A stretch of DNA of 64,000 bases from positions 3,348,001-3,412,000 of the forward strand of contig NZ_CP150901.1 in assembly GCF_038050405.1 (NCBI RefSeq). The letters are read 5' to 3'. Both the position numbers and the translations under genes were made by a program. Shown here in pieces: positions 56,565 through 64,000 of this stretch (positions within the stretch are counted from its first letter, which is position 1; each line of letters opens with the position of its first letter). The notes under the pieces were generated by a model. The model did no database searches and was not told where the DNA came from. It was given only the letters and a program-made list of their open reading frames with translations. The DNA is from Paraburkholderia sp. IMGN_8 (GTDB lineage: Bacteria; Pseudomonadota; Gammaproteobacteria; Burkholderiales; Burkholderiaceae).

Positions 56565-57248
56565 ATGTCGAATGTATTGGTCGTCGAGGACGACGAGCAA
56601 ACCCTCGGGGAAATCGTCGGAGCCCTCACCGATCACGGCTGCACGGTGCAAGCCGCGCGCACGGGCCGCGACGGCTTGATGCTCGCGGTCGCCAACACCT
56701 ATGACGCGATCGTGCTCGATCGCATGTTGCCGGGCGGCCTCGAAGGGCTCGGCATGCTGGCGGCGTTACGCAGCGCCGGTGTGCTCACGCCGGTGTTGAT
56801 TCTCAGCGCGCTGTCCGCGGTCGACGAACGTGTGCGCGGCCTGCGTGCCGGCGGCGACGATTATCTGACCAAGCCGTTCGAGTTCATCGAACTGACCGCG
56901 CGGCTCGACGCCCTGATGCGCCGGCGCGAAGCGGCGCCCGGTGTGCAGGAATATCAGGTCGGGCCGCTGCGGCTCGACCCGCTCAAGCGCGAAGTCACTT
57001 GTGGCGGCCGCCCAGTGCCGCTGCTGCCGCGCGAATACCGGTTGCTCGAATATCTGGTGCAGCACGAGGGCCAGGTCGTGAGCCGCACCATGCTATTCGA
57101 GGCGGTATGGGACTACCGGCTCGACGAGCGAACCAATGTGATCGACGTGCACATCAGCCGCCTCAGAAAGAAGCTCGATCCCGACGGGTCGGCGCCGATG
57201 ATCGATACCGTGCGCGGTTCGGGGTACATGCTGCATGCGCCTGACTGA
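56565..57248 (+). CDS. OmpR-family response regulator
   Basis: A 227-residue regulator. The receiver domain has VLVVEDDEQT, phospho-acceptor Asp in DAIVLDRMLPGG and Lys in DDYLTKPFEF; the effector domain is of the OmpR/PhoB winged-helix type (LLEYLVQHEGQVVSRTMLFEAVWDY ... NVIDVHISRLRKKLD). It overlaps the kinase gene downstream by 14 bases, so they form a cotranscribed pair. It is about 40 percent similar by eye to the divergent regulator at 55722-56399, including the unusual LDR/TDR after the phospho-Asp, suggesting both come from one duplication. Confidence 0.93.
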   Translation: MSNVLVVEDDEQTLGEIVGALTDHGCTVQAARTGRDGLMLAVANTYDAIVLDRMLPGGLEGLGMLAALRSAGVLTPVLILSALSAVDERVRGLRAGGDDYLTKPFEFIELTARLDALMRRREAAPGVQEYQVGPLRLDPLKREVTCGGRPVPLLPREYRLLEYLVQHEGQVVSRTMLFEAVWDYRLDERTNVIDVHISRLRKKLDPDGSAPMIDTVRGSGYMLHAPD

Positions 57249-58590
57249 ACTGCACCGCACCACCGGCTTTCGCCTCGCCACGCTGTTTCTGGTGCTGTTC
57301 GGCGTGATCGCCGTTCTGCTATTCGGCTACCTCTACCACGAGATCACCGGCTTCGAACAGGAACGCATCGACGACTGGCTGATGCGGGAACACGCCGAGT
57401 TGGTACGCGAAGACCCGAACGAACTGGTCGCGCGCTTCCAGCATCAAGGCCAGGTCGACCCACGCCGCCAGCGCCCGTTCGCGCTGTTCGACACCGGCGG
57501 CAAACATCTTGCCGGCGGCTATCCAGGCGAGCAGCCGGCGATCCCCCATTTCGACAAGCCGTTTTCGATGCGCCTCGCGAATCTGCCGGGCCACCCGCCC
57601 GGACGATGTATCGCCGCGCGCCTGTCCGACAGCCGCATCGCCTTGCAATGCCAGAACGTCCGCGAGCTCGACCACTTCGACGAAGAACTGCTGCACGCGC
57701 TGCTTTCCACGGCCATGCTCACGTTTGTGATCGGCTTGATCGGCGCGAGCCTGATCGGTATCTCGGCGATGCGGCGGCTCGATGCGGTGACCGCATCGAT
57801 CGAAGAAATCGTCGCCGGCAATCTCAGCAGACGTCTACCGGTGCATTCGAAGCGAGACGACGTGGATCGCCTCGTCGGCGTCGTGAACGGCATGCTCGAC
57901 GAAATCGAGCGGTTAATGCACGAGGTCAAGGGCGTGTGCGATGCGATTGCGCACGATCTGCGCACGCCGCTCACGCGGATGCTCGGCGGGCTCGAACGCG
58001 CGCAGCGGCGCGCCAAAACCGAAGCGGAGTATCGCGCCGCGATCGATGAAACCATCGTCGAGACCACGGGCCTCCTGCGCACCTTCAATGCGCTGCTGCG
58101 TATTTCGGAAATCGAAAGCGGCGTGCGCCGCAAAGGCTTCACGAATGTCGACCTGGCCGCTGTCGCCGATGACGTGTTCGAGTTCTACGAGCCGACCGCC
58201 GAGGACAAACAGATTAGCTTCGAAGTGCGGCGCACTGCCACCGGGCCGCTGGAGATCCAGGGCGAGCCGAGCCTGCTGTTCGAAGCGTTGGCCAATCTGG
58301 TGGAGAACGCCATCAAGTTCGCCCCGCACGGCGGCAAGGTACGGCTTACGGTGTTCCGCGACCGGACGGGCGCCGGCGTCAGCGTGTCCGACAACGGGCC
58401 GGGCATTGCGCCTGCTGAACAGCAAGCCGTGCTGCGACGGTTCTATCGCGGCGAGGCGAGCCGTCATACGCCGGGCAGCGGGCTTGGTCTGAGTCTCGCG
58501 CTCGCGGTGGCCGGCATGCACGGCATGTCGATCCGTTTCAACGACGCGGCGCCCGGATGCGAGGTCATGCTGTACAAACCGAATGAGTAG
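57235..58590 (+). CDS. Sensor histidine kinase
   Basis: A 451-residue membrane kinase. The first membrane segment is at about residues 13-32 (ATLFLVLFGVIAVLLFGYLY) and the second at about 160-180. A small periplasmic domain lies between them, followed by HAMP (AMRRLDAVTASIEEIVAGNLSRRLP), the H-box VCDAIAHDLRTPLTRM, N-box NLVENAIKFAP, G1 DNGPGI and G2 GSGLGLSL. The periplasmic part contains two Cys (CIAARLSDS, LQCQN). It overlaps its response-regulator gene and may also serve the orphan regulator next door. The signal is unknown. It faces the TctD-type system at its 3' end. Confidence 0.93.
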   Translation: MRLTELHRTTGFRLATLFLVLFGVIAVLLFGYLYHEITGFEQERIDDWLMREHAELVREDPNELVARFQHQGQVDPRRQRPFALFDTGGKHLAGGYPGEQPAIPHFDKPFSMRLANLPGHPPGRCIAARLSDSRIALQCQNVRELDHFDEELLHALLSTAMLTFVIGLIGASLIGISAMRRLDAVTASIEEIVAGNLSRRLPVHSKRDDVDRLVGVVNGMLDEIERLMHEVKGVCDAIAHDLRTPLTRMLGGLERAQRRAKTEAEYRAAIDETIVETTGLLRTFNALLRISEIESGVRRKGFTNVDLAAVADDVFEFYEPTAEDKQISFEVRRTATGPLEIQGEPSLLFEALANLVENAIKFAPHGGKVRLTVFRDRTGAGVSVSDNGPGIAPAEQQAVLRRFYRGEASRHTPGSGLGLSLALAVAGMHGMSIRFNDAAPGCEVMLYKPNE

Positions 58591-58645
58591 CGCCGTCCAG
58601 CAAACGCCGGTGAAGTCGCTAACGGGACGACATAACGGAATGCGG

Positions 58646-59344
58646 TTATAGCGCTTCGGCGAATGCTTCGCGAGGCGCTTCTTCGCGCAGGATGTACCCA
58701 AGTCCGCGCAAGGTCATGATCTTCACGCTCGAACTCGCGAGATGCTTGCGCAAGCGGTGAATGTAGATGTCGATCGCATCGGCGCTCGGTTCGTCGTCGA
58801 GATTGAAGACGCTGTCCATCAGCGTGGTCTTCGAGACCGTCTTGCCCTGCTTGAGAATCAGCGCTTCGAGGATCGCATGTTCGCGCCGACGCAGCGGCAA
58901 CAGCTCGTTTTGCAGCAGGAATTCGCGTGTATCGAACAGGTAGCGCAGATCGCCGCAGTCGATCGACTGGCCCTTGTCGCCCGCCGCCTGACGGCGAATC
59001 AGCGCCTTGATACGCGCCACCAGTTCGCGCGCGTCGAAAGGCTTGACGACGTAGTCGTCAGCGCCGGCCGAGAAGCAGGCTACTTTGTCGTCGGTCGAAC
59101 CGTTGGCGGTCAGCATCAGCACCGGCACGTTGTCGCGTTTGCGGCGCAAGCGCGCGAGCACTTCCTTGCCGCCGATGCCGGGCAGGCGCAGATCGAGCAG
59201 CACCGCGTCATAGCATTGCAGGCCGAGCAAGGTCTCCGCACTTTCGCCGTCCTGCGCCCAGTCCAGCGCGAAATGTTCGACCTGCATCAGGTTGATGACC
59301 CAGCGCGCCAGGTCAGCGTCGTCTTCGACAAGCAGCAGTTTCAT
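58646..59344 (-). CDS. TctD-like response regulator (first pair)
   Basis: A 232-residue OmpR-family regulator. It starts MKLLLVEDDADLARWV at 59344; the frame extends upstream, but this ATG overlaps the kinase stop by three to four bases. Receiver: phospho-Asp in DAVLLDLRLPGIGG and Lys in DDYVVKPFD. Effector: AILEALILKQGKTVSKTTLMDSVFNLDDEPSADAIDIYIHRLRKHL, where the D/EPS-A-(I/V) form is typical of TctD/QseB-like regulators. It is the last gene in the RR-HK-HK-RR group. It is clearly related to the regulator at 62319-62996. Confidence 0.93.
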   Translation of the reverse strand: MKLLLVEDDADLARWVINLMQVEHFALDWAQDGESAETLLGLQCYDAVLLDLRLPGIGGKEVLARLRRKRDNVPVLMLTANGSTDDKVACFSAGADDYVVKPFDARELVARIKALIRRQAAGDKGQSIDCGDLRYLFDTREFLLQNELLPLRRREHAILEALILKQGKTVSKTTLMDSVFNLDDEPSADAIDIYIHRLRKHLASSSVKIMTLRGLGYILREEAPREAFAEAL

Positions 59345-60750
59345 ATGTCTCCCCTCGTTGCCGCGCTTCGAGGCGCGGCTACCCACAATCGCATCTCGAC
59401 GGTCGCGACCAGACCGACGCCGTCTTCTCCCGGCTTGAGCGTGACCGTGCCGCCCTGCCGATGGGCAATCTCGCGCACGATCGGCAAACCGAGGCCGGTT
59501 CCTTCCGCGTGGTTCGACGCGCGATAGAAGCGCTCGAACACGCGCGCCCTCGCCTCGGCTTTGATACCCGGCCCGTTGTCGATCACACGCACAATCGCCA
59601 TGTCGTTCCTGCGCTGCGTCTGCACCGTCACGCGGCCGCCCGCTTGCGTATAGCGCAGCGCGTTGTCGACGAGATTGGTCACCAGCGCCGCGGTCAGCGC
59701 TTCGTCACCGGTGACGTAAAGACCGTCTTCCAGTTCCGCGCCGAGATCGATTTCGCGCGACTGCGCGAACGCGATCAATTCTTCGAGCACGCCCGCGATC
59801 AACGCGCTCAGATCGACGCGCTCGTGTTCTTTGGACGGCGCGGCGGACTCCGCCTGAGCGAGCAGCAGCAGTTTGTTGGTCAGCGTCGTCATCTTGCGGC
59901 TGCTTTTGTGCATGCCGGTCAGCGCTTCGGCGAGCCCCGCATCGCGGTTTTCGCGTTGGCGTGCGAACTGGATCTGCGCATCCAGCAGCGTGAGCGGCGT
60001 GCGCAACTGATGCGCCGCATCGGAGATGAATTGCCGCTGGGTCGCGGCCTGCTGGCCCATGCGCGCGATGCACTGATTGATCGCCTCGACGATCGGCCGC
60101 AGTTCCACATGAAGCCGCGCCACGCGAATCGGTTCGAGCTGCGAAGGATTGCGATCGGCGACGTCGTCTTTCACCTTCATCAGCGGCCGCAGTTCGAAGG
60201 TCAGTCCGAGATAGACGAAGAGCATCGCCAGCACCAGCGTGAGCACTTCGCCGGACAGTTGCGGACGCAGCAAACGCCACACCATCGCATCGCGCGAGCC
60301 TTCTGTCTTGGCGACCGCCACGACGACTTCCTCGGTACGCCCTGAGTCGTAGAGTTGCCGCACGTAAGTAGCGGCGCGCACGGCGCGGCCGTCCTGGAGA
60401 TGGGTGGAATACAGCGTGGGGCCGCCGCCGGCGCCCGGCGGCAACGGCAGCTCGGGGGTGCCCGCCAGCAGACGATGTCCGCTCGCCTCGACGCGATAGA
60501 ACACGCTGTCCTGCTCGGGCGACTCGAACAGTTCGAGTGCGGCCGGCGGAATCTGGATCATGACGTTGCCGTTGTCCCAGTCGACGTCCTCGCCGATGAT
60601 CCGCATCGACGACAGCAACGCATTGTCCTGAACCAGGTCGGCCGTGGTCTGCGCGTTGCGGAACGAAATCATGCCGGAAATGGAAACGAACGCCGCCAGC
60701 GGCAACAATAGCCACCACAGCAAACGTCCACGCAAACTACCTGAGAACAC
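59341..60750 (-). CDS. TctE-like sensor histidine kinase (first pair)
   Basis: A 469-residue kinase. It starts with a GTG at 60750 (GAGAGG about 10 bases upstream). The N-terminal membrane segment and periplasmic 2CSK_N-type domain are seen in LLWWLLLPLAAFVSISGM and TADLVQDNALLSSMRIIGEDVDW, followed by PPAALELFESPEQDSVFYRV. The second membrane segment is at about 165-185 and the H-box at FISDAAHQLRTPLTLL. N-box NLVDNALRY, G1 DNGPGI and G2 GTGLGLPIV complete the catalytic core. The family senses carboxylates in known cases (TctE, tricarboxylates), but no transporter of the tct type is seen in the window. It is transcribed after the kinase at 60923-62329. Confidence 0.93.
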   Translation of the reverse strand: MFSGSLRGRLLWWLLLPLAAFVSISGMISFRNAQTTADLVQDNALLSSMRIIGEDVDWDNGNVMIQIPPAALELFESPEQDSVFYRVEASGHRLLAGTPELPLPPGAGGGPTLYSTHLQDGRAVRAATYVRQLYDSGRTEEVVVAVAKTEGSRDAMVWRLLRPQLSGEVLTLVLAMLFVYLGLTFELRPLMKVKDDVADRNPSQLEPIRVARLHVELRPIVEAINQCIARMGQQAATQRQFISDAAHQLRTPLTLLDAQIQFARQRENRDAGLAEALTGMHKSSRKMTTLTNKLLLLAQAESAAPSKEHERVDLSALIAGVLEELIAFAQSREIDLGAELEDGLYVTGDEALTAALVTNLVDNALRYTQAGGRVTVQTQRRNDMAIVRVIDNGPGIKAEARARVFERFYRASNHAEGTGLGLPIVREIAHRQGGTVTLKPGEDGVGLVATVEMRLWVAAPRSAATRGDI

Positions 60751-60922
60751 GATTCGTAGACCTCTCTTTCACATGCCGGCGCCCCTCTAAAGGTCGCCGG
60801 CCACCATCTCCCGCCCGCAAAAATTCCAGGGCGCAAAACATACTCAAAGCTTTCGTATGCCCATTTCTCCCACCGATTGCGGGTTTGTTCCGACTACGGC
60901 AGAAAGCGTCTCAATGTCTTCG

Positions 60923-62329
60923 TCACACCGCTTGAAGCGAGTGTGCCACCGCTCCTGCCGCCGCTCGCGGGAACGACACTGTCACGTGCACGCCTTTGCC
61001 GCCATCGCCGGGCTTGAGCGTGATTTCGCCGTGATGCGCATCCGCGATTTCGCGCACGATCGCGAGGCCTAGCCCGGTCCCTTCTGTGTCCGTCGACGCC
61101 CGGAAGAACGGTTCAAACACGCGGCTGCGCGACTCGGGCGGAATGCCCGGCCCGTCGTCGAGCACAGCCAGCGTGACCGTTTCCGCGTCGGCACTGACGG
61201 CGACCGTGACGTGGCCGCCCCTGCCGGAGTAACGGATCGCGTTCTCCGCCAGATTGGAGATCAGCGCCTGCAGCAGCCCGCGATGCCCCGCCACCGGCGC
61301 GGGCCCGTTCAACTCGGCGCCCAGATCGATGTCGCGCGCCTGTGCGAGCAATGCCAGATCTTCCACCACCTCCATCGCCAGCGGTACCAGATCCACCGTT
61401 TCCACGGCTAACTGGGTGTTGTCGGCCGCCTCGGCCTGCGCGAGCAGCAGCAGTTTGTTGGTCAGCCCGACCATCGAGCCGCTGCTGCGATGCATGGCCG
61501 CGAGCACTTCGCCGAGCGCGGGCGTCAAGCCGTCCTGTTGGCGCGCGAACTGCAACTGCGTGCCCAGCAGCGTGAGCGGCGTGCGCAACTGATGGGCGGC
61601 GTCGGCGATAAAGCGCCGTTGCGCGGCCACCTGTATGCCGAGCCGCGCAATGCATTGATTGATCGCCTCGACGATCGGCCGCAACTCCGTATGCAGGCGC
61701 TCGACGCGAATCGGCTCGAGCTGCATCGGATCGCGGTCGGCCACCTCCTCCTTCACTTTCATCAACGGCCGCAATTCGAACGTCAGGCCGATGCAAACCA
61801 GCGCCACGGCCAGCACGATCATCTCGATCTGCCGCACGAGTTGCGGCTGCCAGAGCTGCTGCGCCATCGCGTCGCGCGAGCGCACGGTCTTGCCGACCGT
61901 CACGAGCACGTGCCGCGTCGCGCCGTTGTCGTACATTTGCCGCACTAGGCCGACCGCGCGCACCGGCTGGCCGCGCAGATCGGCGTCATAGTGATCGGGC
62001 GTGTCGGGCGCCTGCGCCGCGCGCGGCGGAAAATCCGGCGAACCCGCCAGCAGCCGGCCGTCGTCGACGCTCACGCTGTAGAACACCTGATCGTGGTACG
62101 GCGACACGAACACTTCGAGCGCGGCGGGCGGCACATCGACACGCAGGAAACCGTCCACCCATTCCACTTCGCCGGCGATCATCCGCGCCGACGAGATCAA
62201 CTGATTGTCCTGCACCAGATCCGCGGTACGCCGCGCGTTGTCGTACTCGGCCTTGCCGGTGACGAACACGTACAGCGCGAGCGGCACCAGCAGCCACCAC
62301 AGCAGACGCATGCGCAAGCTATTGGTCAT
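60923..62329 (-). CDS. TctE-like sensor histidine kinase (second pair)
   Basis: A 468-residue kinase, paralogous to the preceding one along its whole length: LLWWLLVPLALYVFVTG, TADLVQDNQLISSARMIAGEVEW, PPAALEVFVSPYHDQVFYSV, the linker FELRPLMKVKEEVADRDPMQLEPIRVERLHTELRPIVEAINQCIARLG, H-box FIADAAHQLRTPLTLL, N-box NLAENAIRYSG, G1 DDGPGI and G2 GTGLGLAIV. The catalytic residues are complete. Its start overlaps the end of its response-regulator gene by 11 bases. The periplasmic halves of the two kinases differ more than the kinase cores, which would allow different signals. Confidence 0.93.
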   Translation of the reverse strand: MTNSLRMRLLWWLLVPLALYVFVTGKAEYDNARRTADLVQDNQLISSARMIAGEVEWVDGFLRVDVPPAALEVFVSPYHDQVFYSVSVDDGRLLAGSPDFPPRAAQAPDTPDHYDADLRGQPVRAVGLVRQMYDNGATRHVLVTVGKTVRSRDAMAQQLWQPQLVRQIEMIVLAVALVCIGLTFELRPLMKVKEEVADRDPMQLEPIRVERLHTELRPIVEAINQCIARLGIQVAAQRRFIADAAHQLRTPLTLLGTQLQFARQQDGLTPALGEVLAAMHRSSGSMVGLTNKLLLLAQAEAADNTQLAVETVDLVPLAMEVVEDLALLAQARDIDLGAELNGPAPVAGHRGLLQALISNLAENAIRYSGRGGHVTVAVSADAETVTLAVLDDGPGIPPESRSRVFEPFFRASTDTEGTGLGLAIVREIADAHHGEITLKPGDGGKGVHVTVSFPRAAAGAVAHSLQAV

Positions 62330-62996
62330 CTTCTTTCTTGCGCAGCAGATAACCGAGCCCGCGCAGCGTGACGATCGCCGCCGAACTGCCGTCGAGCTTC
62401 TTGCGCAGCCGCGAGATATAGATTTCGACCGCGTCCTCGCTCGGCTCTTCCGCGAGCGTGAAGATCGCGTCCACCAGCGCCGGCTTCGTCACCGTCTTAC
62501 CCAGGCGCAGGATCAGCGTTTCAAGCACCGTGCGCTCGCGCGGCGTGACGTTCAGCGGCGCGCCTTTCAGCGTGAACTGGCGCGTGTCGATATCGAACGC
62601 GAGATCGCCGCACACCACCTCGCTCGCCTTCGACGGCGTCTGCCGCCGGATCGCCACCTTGATCCGCGCGATCAGTTCGCGCACTTCGAACGGCTTGACC
62701 AGGTAGTCGTCCGCACCGGCGCCGAGCAGTTCCACCTTCTCGTCGATGGAGCCGCTCGCGGTCAGGATCAGCACCGGCGTGGCGTCGCCGCGCTGGCGCA
62801 GCCGGCGCAGCACGTTCTTGCCCGACAGCTTCGGCAGATTCAGGTCCAGCAGGATCACGTCGTAGCGATTGGTGCGCAGCAGCTGGTCGGCGGCGTCGCC
62901 GTCCTGCACGGCGTCGAGCGTGAACGCCTCCTGCTCCAGCATCTTCGCGAGCCAGTGCGCAAGCGTGGGGTTGTCTTCGATAAGCAGCAGCTTCAT
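62319..62996 (-). CDS. TctD-like response regulator (second pair)
   Basis: A 225-residue OmpR-family regulator starting MKLLLIEDNPTLAHW at 62996; the frame extends 27 codons upstream into non-coding-looking sequence. Receiver: phospho-Asp in DVILLDLNLPKLSG and Lys in DDYLVKPFEV. Effector: VLETLILRLGKTVTKPALVDAIFTLAEEPSEDAVEIYISRLRKKLD. It is the first gene in transcription order of the RR-HK-HK-RR set. It is divergent from the ABC substrate-binding protein gene, with about 280 bases between them, so it may control that transporter. Confidence 0.93.
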   Translation of the reverse strand: MKLLLIEDNPTLAHWLAKMLEQEAFTLDAVQDGDAADQLLRTNRYDVILLDLNLPKLSGKNVLRRLRQRGDATPVLILTASGSIDEKVELLGAGADDYLVKPFEVRELIARIKVAIRRQTPSKASEVVCGDLAFDIDTRQFTLKGAPLNVTPRERTVLETLILRLGKTVTKPALVDAIFTLAEEPSEDAVEIYISRLRKKLDGSSAAIVTLRGLGYLLRKKEDDQ

Positions 62997-63182
62997 GGCG
63001 GGAACGGCGAAAGTCAGGCCGTCGATTGTGCCGTAAAACAAGGGCTTTGCGCGCGTCCTGCGTGAAATGTGGCACACGTCGGGGCGTTTGCGGCGGCGTT
63101 GCGGCTTTGCTGTTGGGCGGTTGAGGCTCAGTTCCGGCTCAGTTCCGGGTTAACACCCATGATTTGCCGGCAGTGCAGAAAG

Positions 63183-63210
63183 CTGGCAGAAGGTTTCCGG
63201 TTTCTATAAT
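63183..63210 (+). promoter_or_regulatory. Possible sigma-70 promoter of ABC substrate-binding gene
   Basis: A perfect TATAAT (63205-63210) with CTGGCA 16 bases upstream (four of six matches to TTGACA). It lies 68 bases before the ATG. A tandem 11-base repeat GCTCAGTTCCG occurs at 63126-63147, upstream of it. Confidence 0.45.
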
Positions 63211-63277
63211 CCCTGACATTCATCCAGAAAGCGCCGCACCAGCACATCGCGGCGACCAAACCTAAGGAGACTGCTTC

Positions 63278-64000
63278 ATGCGTACCTTGCGCCAGATCGC
63301 CGCTGTGTCAGGTGTTGCGTTCGCCCTCGCCGCCGCTTCGGCCGCCGCTCATGCCGAAAAACTCACGATCATGGTCGGCGGCGCCACCAAGATCATCTAC
63401 CTGCCGGCCAAGTTGACCGAACAGCTCGGCTACTTCAAGGACGAAGGCCTCGACGTCGAAATCCTGTCGCAACCGGCGGGCGTCGATGCAGAAAACGAAC
63501 TGCTCGCGGGCGCGGTGCAAGGCGTGGTGGGCTTCTACGATCACACCATCGACCTGCAAAGCAAGGGCAAGGAAGTCCAGGCGCTGGTGATTTTCGGCCA
63601 GGTGCCGGGCGAAGTCGAAATGGTCTCGACCAAGGCAGCCGAAACGCTCAAGAGCATGGCCGACGTGAAGGGTAAGACGCTCGGCGTGACTGGCCTCGGC
63701 TCCTCCACCAGCTTCCTCACGCAATACCTCGCGCAACGCGCCGGCGTGGCGTCGACGCAATACACGCTGCTGCCGGTCGGTGCGGACAACAGCTTTATCG
63801 CGGCCATCAAGCAGAACCGCATCGACGCCGGCATGACGACCGAACCGACCGTCTCGCAGTTGCTGAAGACCGGCGACGCGAAGGTGCTGGTCGACATGCG
63901 CACGCTCGAAGGCACACGCGCCGCGCTCGGCGGCACCTATCCGGCCTCGAGCTTCTACGTGCAGCGCGCGTGGGCCGAAGCACACAAGGACGACGCGGCA
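63278..64000 (+). CDS. ABC transporter substrate-binding protein, NMT1/SsuA-like (3' end outside window)
   Basis: The first 241 codons of a periplasmic binding protein; the end lies beyond the window. AAGGAG lies eight bases before the ATG. The signal peptide is MRTLRQIAAVSGVAFALAAASAAAHA. The mature part, KLTIMVGGATKIIYLPAKLTEQLGYFKDEGLDVEIL, then GAVQGVVGFYDHTIDLQSKGKEVQALVIF and GKTLGVTGLGSSTSFLTQYLAQRAG, is typical of the NMT1/THI5-like family that carries aliphatic sulfonates, nitrate, taurine or other small anions and aromatic precursors. The ligand cannot be read. It is divergent from a TctD-like regulator gene and may be under its control. Confidence 0.88.
   Translation, partial: MRTLRQIAAVSGVAFALAAASAAAHAEKLTIMVGGATKIIYLPAKLTEQLGYFKDEGLDVEILSQPAGVDAENELLAGAVQGVVGFYDHTIDLQSKGKEVQALVIFGQVPGEVEMVSTKAAETLKSMADVKGKTLGVTGLGSSTSFLTQYLAQRAGVASTQYTLLPVGADNSFIAAIKQNRIDAGMTTEPTVSQLLKTGDAKVLVDMRTLEGTRAALGGTYPASSFYVQRAWAEAHKDDAA

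Overview
The window looks like a chromosomal segment of a beta-proteobacterium of the Burkholderiaceae, most probably Paraburkholderia or a close Burkholderia relative. The base composition is high in G+C, with long antisense shadow frames. A monomeric isocitrate dehydrogenase, an ornibactin/malleobactin-type siderophore locus run by an OrbS-like sigma factor, and TctD/TctE-type two-component systems all point the same way. No RNA genes, CRISPR arrays or intact mobile elements were seen.

Layout. 1-5.2 kb: the 5' part of a Kup potassium transporter, a secreted lipase-like hydrolase, a cytoplasmic alpha/beta hydrolase and a small conserved-looking protein. 5.3-10.1 kb: isocitrate dehydrogenase, divergent from a TonB-dependent receptor preceded by a Fur box. 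10.2-11.2 kb: an isolated mhpD hydratase with the broken end of an mhpB dioxygenase gene upstream of it, the remains of an aromatic meta-cleavage operon. 11.2-39.0 kb: a near-complete hydroxamate siderophore cluster. It reads orbS-orbH-orbG-orbC-orbD-orbB, then orbE on the opposite strand, then orbI-orbJ-pvdA-orbA-pvdF. 39.1-42.0 kb: a LysR regulator divergent from SDR, GST and NTF2-like genes. 42.1-49.7 kb: accessory genes (phosphoesterase, a lipoprotein with 31 tandem SSGT units, an ICMT-like membrane protein, a small transposase-type DNA-binding protein, a COG4705-like membrane protein with a periplasmic partner, a Ser/Thr/Ala-rich peptide). 49.8-58.6 kb: an OMF-MFP-RND efflux operon beside one orphan response regulator and one response regulator-kinase pair. 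58.6-63.0 kb: two TctD/TctE-like systems in the order RR-HK-HK-RR. 63.3 kb to the end: the start of an ABC transporter substrate-binding protein.

How the siderophore genes fit together. Fur probably represses orbS under iron sufficiency, since a Fur box lies just upstream of it. OrbS would then switch on three promoters, found upstream of orbH, orbE and orbI, each with the form TAAA-N17-CGTC. PvdA hydroxylates ornithine, PvdF formylates it, and OrbG (with MbtH-like OrbH) would beta-hydroxylate Asp. OrbI (A-T-C-A-T-E-C-A-T) and OrbJ (C-A-T-C-T, no thioesterase) assemble the peptide. Adenylation codes read from the sequence predict (hydroxy)Orn - D-(beta-hydroxy)Asp - L-Ser - formyl-hydroxy-Orn. 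The terminal C domain probably adds an amine such as putrescine. OrbE exports; OrbA, OrbB, OrbD and OrbC import. The ornibactin N-acyltransferase genes (orbK, orbL) are absent, so the product should be malleobactin-like rather than ornibactin.

The best candidates for something new are the acyltransferase-less siderophore line with its three matched sigma-factor promoters, the mhp operon remnant, the SSGT-repeat lipoprotein, a sequence motif shared by the efflux operon and the neighbouring two-component genes, and PmrA-box-like direct repeats upstream of the COG4705-like gene. Nothing in the window is clearly an undescribed defence or mobile system.
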